From assembly GCA_963575745.1 (NCBI GenBank), contig CAUYUJ010014349.1, forward strand, positions 546,881 to 610,880: a stretch of 64,000 bases of DNA, read 5' to 3'. The notes under the pieces were generated by a model. The model was not told the DNA's origin and searched no databases. It saw only the letters and a program-made list of their open reading frames with translations. Positions 43,821-55,655 of this stretch are shown one piece after another. Positions within the stretch are counted from its first letter, which is position 1, and every line of letters starts with the position of its first letter. Origin of the DNA: Prorocentrum cordatum (Eukaryota > Sar > Dinophyceae > Prorocentrales > Prorocentraceae). The position numbers and the translations under genes were made by a program.

Positions 43821-44453
43821 CCTGTTTGTTTTTCGACCCTGACCCTACGGATCTGCGTCACGGGTGCCACCGAATTTCAGAAATGTGGCAACTCCCTTGT
43901 GTTTTTGGACCCTGACCCTACGGATCTGCGTGAGGGGTGCCACCGAATTTCAGACATGTCGCAAATCCCTTGTATTTTTGGACCCTGACCTTGCTGATCT
44001 GCGTGAGGGGTGTCACCGAATCTCAGAAATGTGGCAAATCCTTTGTGTTTTCGCACCCTGACCCCACCGATCTATGTGAGGGGTGCCACCGAATTTCAGA
44101 CATGTTGCAAATCCTTTGTGTTTTTGGACCCTGACCCTACGGATTTGCGTGAGGGGTGCCACCGGATTTCAGACATGTGGCAAATCCCTGGTGTTTTTGG
44201 ACCCTGACCTTGCCGATCTGCGTGAGGGGTGTCACCGAATCTCAGAAATGTGGCAAATCCTTTGTGTTTTCGCACCCTGACCCCATCGATCTGCGTGAGG
44301 GGTGCCACCGAGTTTCAGACATGTGGCAAATCCTTAGTGTGTTTGCACCCTCAACTCGCCGATCTGCATGAGGGGTGCCACCGAATTTCAGAAATGTGGC
44401 AAATCCTTTATGTTTTTGGACCCTGACCCTGCCGATCTGCGTGAGGGGTGTAA
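43821..44453 (+). repeat. 73-bp tandem repeat, about 8.5 units
   Basis: Unit words GGACCCTGACCCTACGGATC, TGCGTGAGGGGTGCCACCGA, ATTTCAGACATGTGGCAAAT and CCCTTGTGTTTTT repeat every 73 bp. Starts of equivalent 65-codon frames at 43864, 43937, 44010, 44083, 44156 and 44229 confirm the period. Confidence 0.95.
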
Positions 44454-44537
44454 ATTTGTACCCACCCCAGCAAGTCAGACAACACGCTCAGGGCGTGGTA
44501 AAAATGCCCGTTTTGGGCCTCCCCCGCTCGCGCGGTC

Positions 44538-44622
44538 CATCAACAAGGAGCAGTAAGCAGCAAGAAGCATAACTGTAACAAGGAACAGTAAGCAGCAAGA
44601 GTCAGAACTGTAACAGTAGAAA
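44538..44622 (+). repeat. Direct duplication of about 38 bp
   Basis: AACAAGGAGCAGTAAGCAGC-AAGAAGCATAACTGT is followed at once by AACAAGGAACAGTAAGCAGC-AAGAGTCAGAACTGT. Confidence 0.85.
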
Positions 44623-44707
44623 CTGGAAGCTGCAGCTGGTACAGGAAACTGCGAAGCTTCGGCCTACAGCCTGGTGGCCCCACAAGGGGGCCGGCGGACT
44701 GTAGTTC

Positions 44708-45120
44708 GTGGCCTGAGTAGCTTCGCGGGATGCACCCGAGAGTGCCCAGAGGTGCCTGCTATTCTAGGGTTTGGGCCTTCGTCGGGCATTTCCGATTTAC
44801 GGCATTCCACAGTGAGGACTCCATAAACTCGGCAGCGCTTGGACGTGTGCATTTTGGTCTCGGCGAGGACCATCGGGGAGCCTCCTGCATCATCTGGCGA
44901 AAAGACAACGCTCGATCGCAGGGGGAACGGACCTCGAGCGATGGCAAGCTTTCAGGGAATATTGGAGGTTGAGCGCCCCAACCGCACGTCCATGGCCTGA
45001 ATAGTCGCGCGGATACGCCCTAGAGTGCCCAATGCCCGTCATGCGGGGGTCTGTGCCTTTTCATTCGCATGTTCGCTTTACGTCGCTCCATACTGCGGAC
45101 TCCAGAAGGGACCTGGTGAC
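44708..45120. repeat. Direct duplication of about 120 bp enclosing MITE-like hairpin copy 2
   Basis: 44710-44825 and 44992-45112 share GTGGCCTGAGTAG/ATGGCCTGAATAG, GAGAGTGCCCA/TAGAGTGCCCA, TTTACG and GCGGACTCC/TGAGGACTCC. Between them lies a hairpin-repeat copy (44833-44970) with GCGCTTGGACGTGTGCA and CCTCGAGCGATGGCAAGC. Confidence 0.65.
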
Positions 45121-46040
45121 ACTACCCGGTGCTTCGCGACTCTGTGACGGATTCAGAGACAGAGTATATTATGATGAAGAGCCCGCGGTTTGTTTTTACG
45201 ATGCGGATTATGTAGTTGGAATGTTCGCGTGGCACATGCCCAGATCATTATGTTAGCAGGCAGGCACGGAAAAGGACAGGACCGCAGGCAGCAACGATGT
45301 TGTTCGCACTGCAGCCATTCTGCCAGGAGGGTATGCTTCTCGTGAGGAGCATTCGCAATTCCTTGTGCGACCTCTGTATCTCATTCAGGCATCCAGCGCG
45401 CTTCAGTTCTGATGGCTTTCGCAGCGCAGGGCATCCCTTTTGAATTCCCCTGAACCCAATCACTCTCCTCCTAAGATCACCCGAGAAGTCCTTATACTCA
45501 TGTGGCCACCTTTTCCTTTCCTGCCTCAGCGAGGCTGGCATCGCGCTCCAGCGGCAGGGAGATGAGGGGTGGAGACATGGGCGGACAGGCGACCAAGCCC
45601 ACCGCCACGGCCGCGAACCACTATAGATACCACCTTTTGGGTAAAGGCCCGCCCGCGGACCGATTTCCGCGACTTCGCCGATTGAGGGCGAGGACGGGGG
45701 GAGAGGAAGGGCTCGGAGGGGAAGAGCAGGGGGGGCGGCGGCTGCACCTCCCTCCCTCGTTCTCGCCTTCATCCCGCCCGTTAGCATGATGCACAGGGGA
45801 ACGGAGCCCTCCCAGCAAGCTCCGAAAAGAGGCCCCCCAGGAGGCCCCCAGGAGTCCCAAATCAAGTCCCAAGGTCCCAGGAAGGCCCCCGAGAGGCCCC
45901 CAAGACATCAAACCACCTCAGCGAGGCGTTCTAGAGGCTTTCCAAGAGGTCCGCTGCCCCCCCCTCCCTTTCCCAACCTTCCGCCCCGCAGCATGCTGCG
46001 CATCTCTAGTGTGGGCAGGCAGACTCCTTAACCACTGTAG
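45121..46040. other. Unassigned, with a short CCAAGA-type repeat
   Basis: 45800-45960 contains CCCCCAGGAGTCCCAA-type words of the dispersed family. Elsewhere no array or gene was recognised. Confidence 0.5.
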
Positions 46041-46585
46041 GAGGAATGTGGAGGAGGGAGTGGGGGGGAGAGGAGTGAGAGAGCGGGAGGCGGAACGAGG
46101 AGGGAATCGGAGAGAGGATGAGAAGTGATACCGAGAAGGGATGGGGAGTGAGGCGGAGGGAGGCAGAGCGAGGAGCACCGGTGATCCCCAAACGCCTTTT
46201 CCCTGCGATCTGGTTTGCATCCTTCTCCCTTTTTCCGCAGAGCCCATATGTGGTAATTGTTTCATATGGTATTAGCTGGAGGTATCGATTTGTTGTTTTG
46301 TTGTGTTCCAAGTCGAAGAGCTCAGCGACATGTCCGATCCAGAGCCCCAGGGGGTCTGTTTATGTGCGAGTCCTGGGGGCCGAAACGTGCCGTCCCACAA
46401 TCTCAGACTCAGAAGATCCAGCCACCCGATGTTTTCAGAGAACGTCGGGAATCTTTCCGTTACCTTTCCGTGCTCTCATCACACCCGTCCGCCCTCAGGA
46501 CATGTCCATAATCTTCGGTAGGCACCAGGAACTTGCTGGAAACCGTTTGATTACAACCTAGGGCCCGTTTTTTACATCCCCTGGC
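46041..46585. other. Purine-rich tract and unassigned sequence
   Basis: 46041-46165 is AGG/GGA-rich. The remainder has no recognisable feature. Confidence 0.5.
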
Positions 46586-46760
46586 GATGATGGCCGTTAC
46601 CGGCGGGGGGAGAGAGCGGGCTGGTCATGTCACGATTCGCGATCGCGCCTCCTGGGGACTGGCTACCCGTAGTTCGGGATTCCCAAACGGCGCCGGCGCG
46701 AACCGTGACGTTAGCAGGGGGGGGGACGGGGGGAGTATCCCCGGTAACGGCCACTATCGC
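46585..46760. repeat. Inverted-repeat element, about 165 bp
   Basis: TGGCCGTTACCGG at 46591-46603 and its exact complement CCGGTAACGGCCA at 46741-46753 bound a 137-bp middle that includes G-runs of 6-9. Flanks GATGA and TATC extend the pairing imperfectly. Confidence 0.7.
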
Positions 46761-47058
46761 GATTCGTGGAGAATCGCTCTAATGAAGCCGCAGGCACTGT
46801 TTAGACACCTCCGAAAGTTCCTTTTCATCGTTCTTCCGTTGCCTCTGCACCAGTTTCGTCTGCTCGATTCATGCTCCTCTTCCTTCCCCTGCCACCTGGC
46901 CTTTTTGAACTCCCAGGAGTCTTCTGAACTCAGAGCCCTCCTCTTAAACCTGATCCCTCCCTGCCTCTTCCCCCCTCCGAGTCCAATCCCACCACTATCA
47001 TCACCATCGTCATCCCCATCATCATCATCATAGGCAGCCATTTGGGATCGGACCTGTT

Positions 47059-47337
47059 TTGGACAAGGCCAGTCCCTGCGAGGTCCCGGCCGCGTGGCCC
47101 CCAGCCTGCCTCCTGCGCAGGCGTGTTATCAATTTCCCGCGTGGCATCGTTTGTTGCGGCGCCAGCGGCGCCGCGGTCGGCTACAGCTACGTGCTCACCA
47201 CGTTTTTCGCGCTGTGGAACGTCTTCGGCGTCATCACGGACCAGTTCCGCAAGCGGTGCTCGCCCATGCTAAGGGATGTGTCGACTCTCGCTCGCCAGGA
47301 GCCGCATGGCGGCAACGATAGTGATCAGCCACCGTAG
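47059..47337 (+). CDS. Small frame with a channel-S6-like hydrophobic segment
   Basis: A 92-codon frame whose middle reads YVLTTFFALWNVFGVITDQF, a hydrophobic helix followed by basic and polar residues. It recalls the last transmembrane helix of dinoflagellate voltage-gated channels, but there is no pore or selectivity-filter sequence around it. It may be a channel-gene fragment or chance. A low-complexity CATCATC stretch lies just upstream (46994-47034). Confidence 0.25.
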   Translation: MDKASPCEVPAAWPPACLLRRRVINFPRGIVCCGASGAAVGYSYVLTTFFALWNVFGVITDQFRKRCSPMLRDVSTLARQEPHGGNDSDQPP

Positions 47338-48567
47338 GCAACGAGGTCGTCTTCACGGGTAGCTGTATCGACATGGGCACGCGCAGCGACAGTAACGTGG
47401 CGTCACGGGTAATGGGGGGGGGACCCACTGCCTGCGATGCGGGTGAAACAAAAGGCGGCGACCAGGGCCTTGTACGTGAGGCGATGTTGCTTATCAGGCG
47501 GGTGTTTTCGTCGCCCTAGTAGTCGGGCCCCGAGCCTCCGATCTTCGCGTCCTGCGTCGGATGGGATGAAATTGGAAACCGTGGATACCACGGCAGTGGC
47601 TACGGCAAGGCATCGCAAGGCAGTCGCGGACTTGCGCAAATTGGGCAACTTGGAGGAGTCGTCCGTGCCTCCTGCTGCTCTGCAAGATTAAACAAATTCG
47701 GAAGCTTACGAAAGACAAGCATTTGCGTTCGAGGAGCTCGAGCACGCCCTCCACGGCGCCGTGGAGTGTGCGAGAGGACCGCCATTAGCATAAGGCAGGA
47801 CAGCGATGTTTTGGAGAAAGAGGTTAAGCGCCAGAAGCCCGAGCTGGAGAAGCACATGCAAGCCTTGTCACCAGCGCAAGCGGCGGCGGCAGCTGAGAGT
47901 GGCGAGGTCGCGGCGCCTGCGGCATACCATGCAGCGGAGGAGTGCCCAATGTCGGCAAAGCCCGCGAAGCTGTCAGAGCACTGCTCGCCAACGCCGACCT
48001 CGCGATCCAGGATGGGAGCTCCGCTGCCCTCCCCGAGCTCATCCGGGAGCAGAGTGGGCCGCTGCCGCGCGGGCTGGCAGGCGAAGCCGCGGCCCTCGGC
48101 GCGCCTGCTCCTGGCCCCGATGGGCACCGCGGGCCCGGTGGCCCAGGGGGACCACCAGCAACGGCCCCACCCAGGGCCAGCAGCAGTTGTAGCAACCAGT
48201 CCAGGCAGCCCAGGAGGCGCGGCCGATGTTGGCCAAGGCAGCCCAGCGAACGCGTTTCAGCCTCGGCCCCCTGCCTGACAAGCCGAAAGGTCACACGTGC
48301 ATCAAGAGTTCCTCAGCGACCCCGGCGCGGCAGCGCAGATTGTGGCCCCGCAGGCGCTGAGGCTGAATGGAGGAGATGCTGCGAACGCGAGAATGGTGAG
48401 CCAGAAGCAACCGGCACCCTTTCCTTGATGAGTGTGGGCGGACAGAGCGCTGGGCCCCACCGCTGGATTTTCCGTCGCAGCTCGATCGGGCGCGTCGGCG
48501 ACGCGCCCGGAGGGCGCGCCGTTCGGCGAGGGCGACGCCGCGGTCAGGCATCGGTCCTCGCCATCTG
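47338..48567. other. Unassigned GC-rich sequence
   Basis: Many overlapping frames on both strands because of high GC; none with a domain I recognise. Confidence 0.4.
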
Positions 48568-50510
48568 ATTGACTTGGCCATGAATCGGCGGCCGCATAGA
48601 CGTTTCGGCACACTTCTAGGACAGAAGGGGCTCAACGACGGAAAGGTCACCATCGTCCAGAAGGTGGTGGACACGGTGGCCCGCTTCGCACGGCCCTACA
48701 TCACCGGAGGCGACTGGCACAGGCTCTTTGACGAGCTCATGCGCGAAGGCTGCGCTTAACGAGCTGCGGGCGCGTCGTGGGCGCGCTGGTTATCGCGGAA
48801 GGGGCGGCGCGCAGGCCCACTTCGCAGAGGTGCTTTATGCTAGACTCTTGGTGGGCTGCGCTGGCTATCGCGTCGACTCCGGCAAAGCCGATGCCAGCGG
48901 GCGCATGGCCCGCGCTCGCGCCTTGCCCGTGGTCGCGCGCGCCCAGCGAAGGCCTCGGCAACGTCGCGTTCTGCAGCCCTTCCACGCGAAGAAGCCCAGC
49001 GTCGACGGGGCGCGGGGCGCGGCGCCGCGAGGCGCAGTTTTGGCCGGGGCGCGCAGTGGCCTTCGTGGAAGACATCAGGTTGGCAAGGCACAGTCGCCGC
49101 GAGCTCTCTGGCGAGTTTTGGGTGGGCGTCGCGACGGGCGCTGGGGGTGGTTCTCCCTGCTGCCAGGGCCGAATGGCCCAAGTGCGTGGGAATGGTGGCG
49201 GGTGGCGCGCCATCCAACGTCGCGCCCCTAGCTTTCGCGCGTGGCGAGATCCTCGCGAGCCTGGCAACGGTCTGTGGACGGCCCTCTCTGCGCCTCGCAC
49301 CATTGTCCTGGGCCTCCCCGCGCGCCTTGCGCTGGCGAAACAGCGGAAGGTGCTCGAGCCGAAGGGCGCAGCCATCCCTAAGAACGTCGTTGGCCTGGCG
49401 GTGGAGGGTTCGAACCTTGTCTGCGAGCACTTCGGCCCGCTGGCAACGGCGACCGACGGTCTTGGGGGGGGTGCTCGACATGCGGCTGGGGGGCGCTGCC
49501 CATGGACGGGGTTCAGACTCGCCAAATCAAGCCAGAGTTATTTGCATATTGCCCTGGGGCCAGTGCAGGGGCCAGGCCGGCGCCGCGAATGCCCCCCGGG
49601 CTTGGCATCGCCGTGGGCCTCCTCCTGGTGGGCGCGCGATGGGCCACTCGCCAACTGCCCGAGCAGACGCGCGGCGCCCCCTGCACGCGCGTTTTCTCGA
49701 CGGCTTCGCGGGGGACTTCACTGGGGCCGCGAAGGCCCGCGCGCGTGCCATCATTCAGCGCGCCTGCGAGATGCTGGTGGATCTGGCCTGGGCCCCCTGC
49801 CTCGAGATAACCTGGCCGCTGGGCGTGCGCCGCTGACGTCATCGGGCCCGGCGGTCGGCCGACGCACTGCGAGGCTGCCCGCGGAGAGGGGGTTTGTTCC
49901 TATGCGTTGACGCGATGAACGTTCTCGGCGCGGGGGGCCAGGCCGGCCGATCGGGCGCGCGACGAGCCGCAGGCGGGTCAGCGATTCAAGTGCCAGGCTG
50001 CGGTTTTGCCGACAGCTGCGCGCGCGGGGGCGCGGACTCGGCGAGATTGGATTGCACAGGCGGGGGCCCTGGCCGCCGTGGAACACGGCCTGGCAAGCTC
50101 TCCCCCGACGGCGACCAAGCAGATGCAGCGCGTTCGGCAGGGGGCCCGTGGGCGCGTGCTTCCGACGGCTTTGAAGTGGCCCATCGCCATCCTGGACGGC
50201 GCCTGCGACCCGCACATTGCTGCGCGGGCAGGGCCGATCTTCCGATGGGCCACGCCGGTCGCCGAGCAAAGGGTCGAAAAGCCGGTCGCGCTGGCGGCGT
50301 GGAACAAGAGCCAACAACGCTCGAGCGACGATGGGAACCAGTGGTCCAGAGTCGCGGGGCCGACATGCGGCGCAATCATGGCCGACCAAGCCATCGCATG
50401 GATCTCGTCCTCGCCGACGGGTTGGAGAGGGCGAGGCGCCGCACTTCGACCGCGAGACGCCATCTGCAGCGCGGGCGCTGCCCATGGGGGGTTTACCGGA
50501 AGCCGGGCGG
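48568..50510 (+). pseudogene. LINE ORF2-like relic
   Basis: 48574-48759 contains ARFARPYITGGDWHRLFDEL, like the GDWN motif of the apurinic-type endonuclease in dinoflagellate LINEs, with His in place of Asn. Near 50200-50400 another frame has DPHIAARAGPIFRWA and QWSRVAGPTCG, resembling the C-terminal part of the same ORF2 class. Between them frames change often and no reverse transcriptase catalytic motif could be found. The call rests on motif memory. Confidence 0.35.
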
Positions 50511-53290
50511 TAGGGGTGGGCCACCAGGGCCGACGCGGCACCAGAAGGGAGCTCACTTCCGTGGACGCTTGGGGGGTAGCTGGATGGAGCCACTGGCGGA
50601 GCTCGTTCGGCAGAGACGGAGGACGAGCAGGTTGCACGACGACGCAGCTAAGGGCGCCCGCAGGCCAGTCGCCATTGAGGCCCACTGGAGCCAGAAGAGG
50701 ATGATGGTCTGTCTACATGCGCGCCTAGCCACGACGTGTGCTTCGTCCGCGGCCAGGCAGGCGCCCCGCGCAATCGACCCTGACGGCGCTGCGCCACCGC
50801 GGACATTCGGGAACGCAGCTTCGGGCCCGCCGTGGCGCAGCAGGCGAAGGATGCGCATCCCGACGACCGTTACTGCACGAGTGCCCTTCTGCTGAGCGGA
50901 CCTGCCGCCGCCGCCGCCATGATATGGCAGCGGCGCATGGGGGCGCTGGCTTAGTGGCCGCGACACCATGACCGCGTGGTACGCCTACTGTTACGGGAGC
51001 TGCTGGAGGTGCTTGTTCTGGCCTGATACCAACATTTCGGGATTGGGCTTTGCGGCGATCTTCAAGTGGGCACGCAGTCGCGGGCGCGCGCGGAACGCTC
51101 CCTGCCCGAGTGCAGACGTCTCCAGGGGCGGAGCAGTGGTTTGCGCTGCCGATGATTCGCATTGTGGTGCCACCCATCATGTCGCTCTCAGACCAACTGC
51201 CGTTTGTCATGGGAATGCAGCGCGGGGTGGGGTGAGCCACGGCCCCAGCGAGGGCCAACAGAGCTACTTGGGGGCTCGTTTGGCACCCCTTCTTCAGCCT
51301 CGGACAGGGGCGGCGGCGCGTAGGTGATGCGCGCCGGGGGGTTACAGAGCCAGGACGCCCACAAGCAAGGCAACGACTGGGCACGCGCCGTGGCCAACCC
51401 GGGCACGGACTCGCGCGACTTAGACGGCCCCGTTGTTGACAGGGCGCAGGCCATGCTTTGGCAGGTCAGGCCGATCGCTGCAAGCTGGCAAAGCACCGTC
51501 CGCGAAGAAGAATGGGCGGCGCGCAGTGAGGCGGACGGTTCGGCGACGCGCGTGGCAACCAGGCGCGCGCGTTACCCAGCCCACATCCTGGCGAGTGCCG
51601 CGCCATGCTCTTGGCTGGGCGCACTTGGAGCTGCGCGCGATTCGCGAAGAAGGCACATGCGGAGATGCGGGCAGAGGCGCTGGTCAAGCGGCGCTGCGGG
51701 GCGCGAGTCTCAGCGGTGGCAGCGAATGAGGTCCGTGACGTAGACCAGGTGGCCAGAGAAGGACCGATGGGGGGCCCGAGAGCGCGGTCGGGACCGCAGC
51801 GGCGGCCACCCGACAGCCCAGCGGCGAGCTCTCAGGCGCAGGACATGAAGAAGGCGCCCCGAAGTCATGGAGAGCGGCTCGGCGCCAGCGAGGAAGGCAG
51901 CGGGCCGCTGGGCGCGGCCGGGAGCGCAGATGTGGCCACCATGCTGCCGTGGCCAGAAAGGCCACTGCCAGCATGAGAGCTACGAGGGAGCGCGCCGGGG
52001 TCCAGCTCGTCGCTGGCGCTGCGGCTGCGGCGCCCCTCGTAGGCGTTGGAGCGCGGTCGGCAACGCTGCGACCGCCCGACTGCCCCGGTGCCCCGCCAGA
52101 CGTTGCCGGCAGCGCTGAACGGGGGGGAGAAGACGGCGCGACGTGACCGCGCCGGCTATTTGGAGGCGGCGGCGGCGAACAACAGCAAGATGAACGGGCG
52201 CAGAGATCGGCTTGATGAGCGATCGCCGCAGCCGCGGCAACTCGATCCGCGCGGGACTGGAGACGCCCCTGGGCCCACGGACTGCTCAACTTGCAAGCCG
52301 CCGCTGAGGGCGACCCCTGCAAATAGGCGCGCGCCGCGCGTCGCCGAGATTGCCCGGGACAGCCGCTCCTGACAAATGTGCCTGGGCACAAGAAGAATCG
52401 GAGCAGACAATGACTTAAGAAATCTTCCAGGCCAGCCGCTTCGACAACGCGACGGCGAGGACTCGCAAGACTGCTGCTCAGCTGGCCATGGAGATATGTG
52501 TCACAGCATGGCAGCGCGGCGAGCCGCACCGCTTGCGCTGCTTGTCGTGGTCGCAGACCTTCGCCATCGCGCAGGGGCGCATGGCTGCCCCCGTTCCCAA
52601 CGCGGAGCGCATATGGCTGAGGATTGTATTTTCCGCCCACGGGGCCGCCCCGCAAGCTCAACGGAGTCGCCATGTATTGCCGGCGGGACCTCGGCGGTTC
52701 GCAGCGTTCGCCGAGCCAGCTGGAAGGGTTCGGCAGAGGGCACCTTTCCGCGAGGGATCAGCGGGGGCACACACACAGGGAGGAAGAAAGGGCGCGTGAA
52801 GAAGTTCGTGGCGCACCTGCATTGCGACGCGGGCCCCTGCCCAAATCGCCGCGACCCCGACGTAACGCTGGACACGGAGCCAAGGACAGTCAGGACGCAG
52901 GCGGAGACCGGTCCTGCGACGACGACGATTCCGCACGCTGCGATTGCAGTTGCGGCCCTGGCGGCGGCCGCGGCGCAGCTCAGCGCAGGGAAAGGCGGCC
53001 AGCGAGACCAGCAGGGCGAGAGCCCTGACGTAGGCAGCGGCCGCCACCCGCAGCGCAGCCAGCAGGGGTAGCTCAGCGCCTTGATGGCGGTCGAAAGCGC
53101 CGAGCGACCTGTGCCAACCAAGATAACCGCCGCCGCCCAAGGGGCAACGTGGTGGCATGATATCTGTGACTGATCGAGTCCCTCGCGCCCCTGCTGCGCC
53201 GCTGGGGCGCGCACCGTGTTCGTCGGCGGCGGCATCATCGGGTGCCAGAAGTGTGGCGAGTACTCCCGCTGATGGCCCGCGCAGAGTTCC
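50511..53290. other. GC-rich sequence with overlapping open frames, no gene assigned
   Basis: Frames up to 333 codons exist on both strands (for example 51684-52673 and 52501-53502, both minus), with R/A/P/G-rich products and no recognisable motif. The coding strand cannot be decided. Confidence 0.4.
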
Positions 53291-53296
53291 CTGCTG

Positions 53297-53590
53297 ATGG
53301 CCAGCGACCCCGAGGACAACGTCAGCGGCAGCAGCAGGAGGTACCGCATCCAGCGTGTCCGTAGGTCGGCACCCCACTGTCGAGCGGATGTTCGGGGCGC
53401 CGCGGCGCCAGCAGGTGGGGGACTCCGAGGCGGAGTGGCTACAGCTGGGGTGAGCGCGCTGCTGAGCCACATGTGCGAATTCAACATAAGCTTCTGGCCC
53501 ATGTTGGAGGCCGCTTCTCTCTTGATTTCTGCTGCCGCTATTGCCGCCGTGAGCTACATCGTTTTGAGCTGCGCGCGTTCGCGCATGTAG
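53297..53590 (+). CDS. Small hypothetical protein with C-terminal hydrophobic helix
   Basis: 97 codons ending at 53590. The last third reads MLEAASLLISAAAIAAVSYI followed by VLSC and a basic end, a plausible single membrane segment near the C-terminus. The N-terminal part is R/G/A-rich and unremarkable. Not recognised; it could equally be the end of a longer spliced gene. Confidence 0.2.
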   Translation: MASDPEDNVSGSSRRYRIQRVRRSAPHCRADVRGAAAPAGGGLRGGVATAGVSALLSHMCEFNISFWPMLEAASLLISAAAIAAVSYIVLSCARSRM

Positions 53591-53664
53591 TAGGCTGGTC
53601 CCATCATTCAACCGTGGCTACGCGAGCACGCTTGTCGGACTTGGTGGCCGACCAAGGTCCCGAT

Positions 53665-53835
53665 CATCAACATCATCATCATCATCATCACCATCAGCAT
53701 CAGCATCATCATCAGTGGCAGCATCACCATCGTCAGCATTATTACCATCATTACCACCATCATTGTCATCGTCGTCGTCGCATTTCACATCACCATCGAC
53801 ATCACCAGCATCGTCATGTTCGCCAGCCCAGGCCA
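53665..53835. repeat. CAT/ATC triplet array
   Basis: (ATC)n with CAGCAT variants, the reverse-strand form of a GAT array. It is followed by CAAACGCTTGACGCGGAAAAAG, a possible weak relative of the GC-palindrome module. Confidence 0.9.
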
Positions 53836-53839
53836 TGCC

Positions 53840-54735
53840 TGTTCTCTCAAACGCTTGACGCGGAAAAAGGTTCGTTCCATGACCTTGGATCAGCGCATTG
53901 CACATCATGCGACATGGTGCCGCGGTTGGAGCGGGGTGTTAGCGATGTTTCGTCATGTTTGCTAGTCTGGCTGCGTCCCTCAACTGGTCCGACTGCGTCC
54001 TTTTACGAGCCCCCACTTTTCGGAACAGGCATGCTGGCATTCTTGTGCCAGGTGCAACTACCAGCGCCGACCGCCGCCGACTCCAGACACCTGCTTGCGC
54101 CAGGCTTCACACTTCGCCCCAGGTCCCGTTCTTTCGTAGGGTTCCCGAAGGGTGCCCCTTCTCAGCTTTCCGTGCCATTTTGGGAACTTGAGGTCATTTG
54201 GGCCTCGTGGGGGGCTATCCAGAACCCCTCCTGTCGGGGAGCACTCTGACTTCGAGTGCGCTGATATTTGGATTTGCCAGCGAATTCTGATGGGCCTGTG
54301 ACTGTCCAGTTTTCGTGGGATGTTTCCAGTGGGAGCTCGCATCAAATTTCAGACTGGGTCTCGTCATTTTCCTGACAGCTCTGTCAAGCCAACCCGAGCC
54401 CCCAGAACCCGAGTTTCACATCTCCCTTGACGTTCCTGGGCCCCGCGGAGAAGCTGATGCCACGTTCGGCCAGGGCCACGGGTGGCAACATCCCCCCTGA
54501 TTTCCGTTTTCTTCTGGCCGTTTCCGTTGTGTTTTGCTCCCGCTCCGCTCATCTTTCCGCACGGTGTCTTCGTTCCTCCGGTGAGATCGTCACGGCTGCA
54601 GCGACAGGCCGCTTCACGGCGGACCGGGAGACCGTCCTCGCCGCCACCGAGGACAGGCTTTGAGGAGGCGGAGAAGATGGGACGGGTTAGATGTTCGTTT
54701 GGGAGGTTTTGCTGGGGTCCATCTCACTGAACTCT
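53840..54735. other. Unassigned sequence
   Basis: No recognisable gene or array. Several frames of 60-95 codons without domains. Confidence 0.4.
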
Positions 54736-54860
54736 TCGACTCGAGTTCGATTCTAGTTTTATTCAAACTGGACTCAAGTTCGAGTCAGGTTCGATTCTGG
54801 TTCGACTCAGGTTCGGCTCAGGTTCGATTCGAGTCGAAAGACGTTCGACGCAGCTTCGAC
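54736..54860 (+). repeat. 11-bp degenerate repeat (CAGGTTCGATT)n
   Basis: About ten TTCGA-containing units. Several read AGGTTCGATTC, resembling a tRNA B box, but no acceptor or anticodon stem can be drawn around them. 54915-54965 then holds a GGAGGA tract; 54966-55190 is unassigned. Confidence 0.75.
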
Positions 54861-55191
54861 GCACGAGAAGAGCGAGTAGCTCCAGCAAGGTCCCTTAGAG
54901 TCTGGGGCAGGGTGGGCGAAGGAGTAGGAGGAGAGGAGGAGGAGGAGGAGGACGAGGAGGTAAGGGATGAAGGGTCTATTGTTTCAGGGTGTTTACGGTG
55001 TTCTATAAGAGGCGTTGCGGTGTGGAAGGATTGGAGGTTTGGAGGTGAGACCGAAGTGAAACGGAGTCGCCCAACCGGGAAATCGGTTTTGGTTTCGGTC
55101 CGTGTCGTGCGTATGGGCCCACGCTCAGACATTAGCCGAGCATTTCGAGGCGTGCGTTGGGTTGCCCCATGGTGGTGCCGTGGCGCGGAGT

Positions 55192-55655
55192 GGTCTTGCG
55201 GTTGTCCAGTTTCTGTCCCATGTTTGTCCCGTGGATGTCCAATCGATGTCCCGCGGTTATTACGTGTTTGTCCCATGGTTGTCCCGCGGTTGTAAAACAG
55301 ATGTCCCTTGATTGCCCCGTGGTTGTCCCGTGGTTGTTCTGTGGTTGGCTTGGGTTTGTCTTGCGGTTGTAATGTTGTTCCCGTGGTTGTCCCGCGGTTG
55401 TCCCGTGGTCGTGCCGTGGTTGTCCCATGGCTACCCCGTAGTTGTTTGGTGGTTGGCTTGTTGTTGGTTTGTGGTCGTCTCGTGGTTGTCCATGGTTATT
55501 CCGTGAGTGTCCCGTGATTGTCTCGTGGTTGTCCCGCGGTTGTCCCGCGGTTTTTGTGTGGTTGTTCAGTGGACGTCCCGTGGTTGTCCCGCGGTCGCTC
55601 TGAGGTTGTCCGATTGTTGTTTCGTGGTTGTCCCGTGGTTTTCCCGTCTACACAC
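55192..55655 (+). repeat. 11-bp minisatellite (GTTGTCCCGTG)n
   Basis: About 40 degenerate head-to-tail units of TTGTCCCGYGG with GTTGGCTTG variants. Confidence 0.95.

Noticed and set aside
44660-44712. Possible tRNA or snRNA (GC-rich hairpin with GTAGTTCGTGGCC)
   Set aside because: No full cloverleaf or box A/box B pair could be drawn.
52501-53611. Minus-strand frames of 317-333 codons in GC-rich DNA
   Set aside because: R/A/P-rich with no motif, and equally long frames exist on the other strand; high GC explains them.
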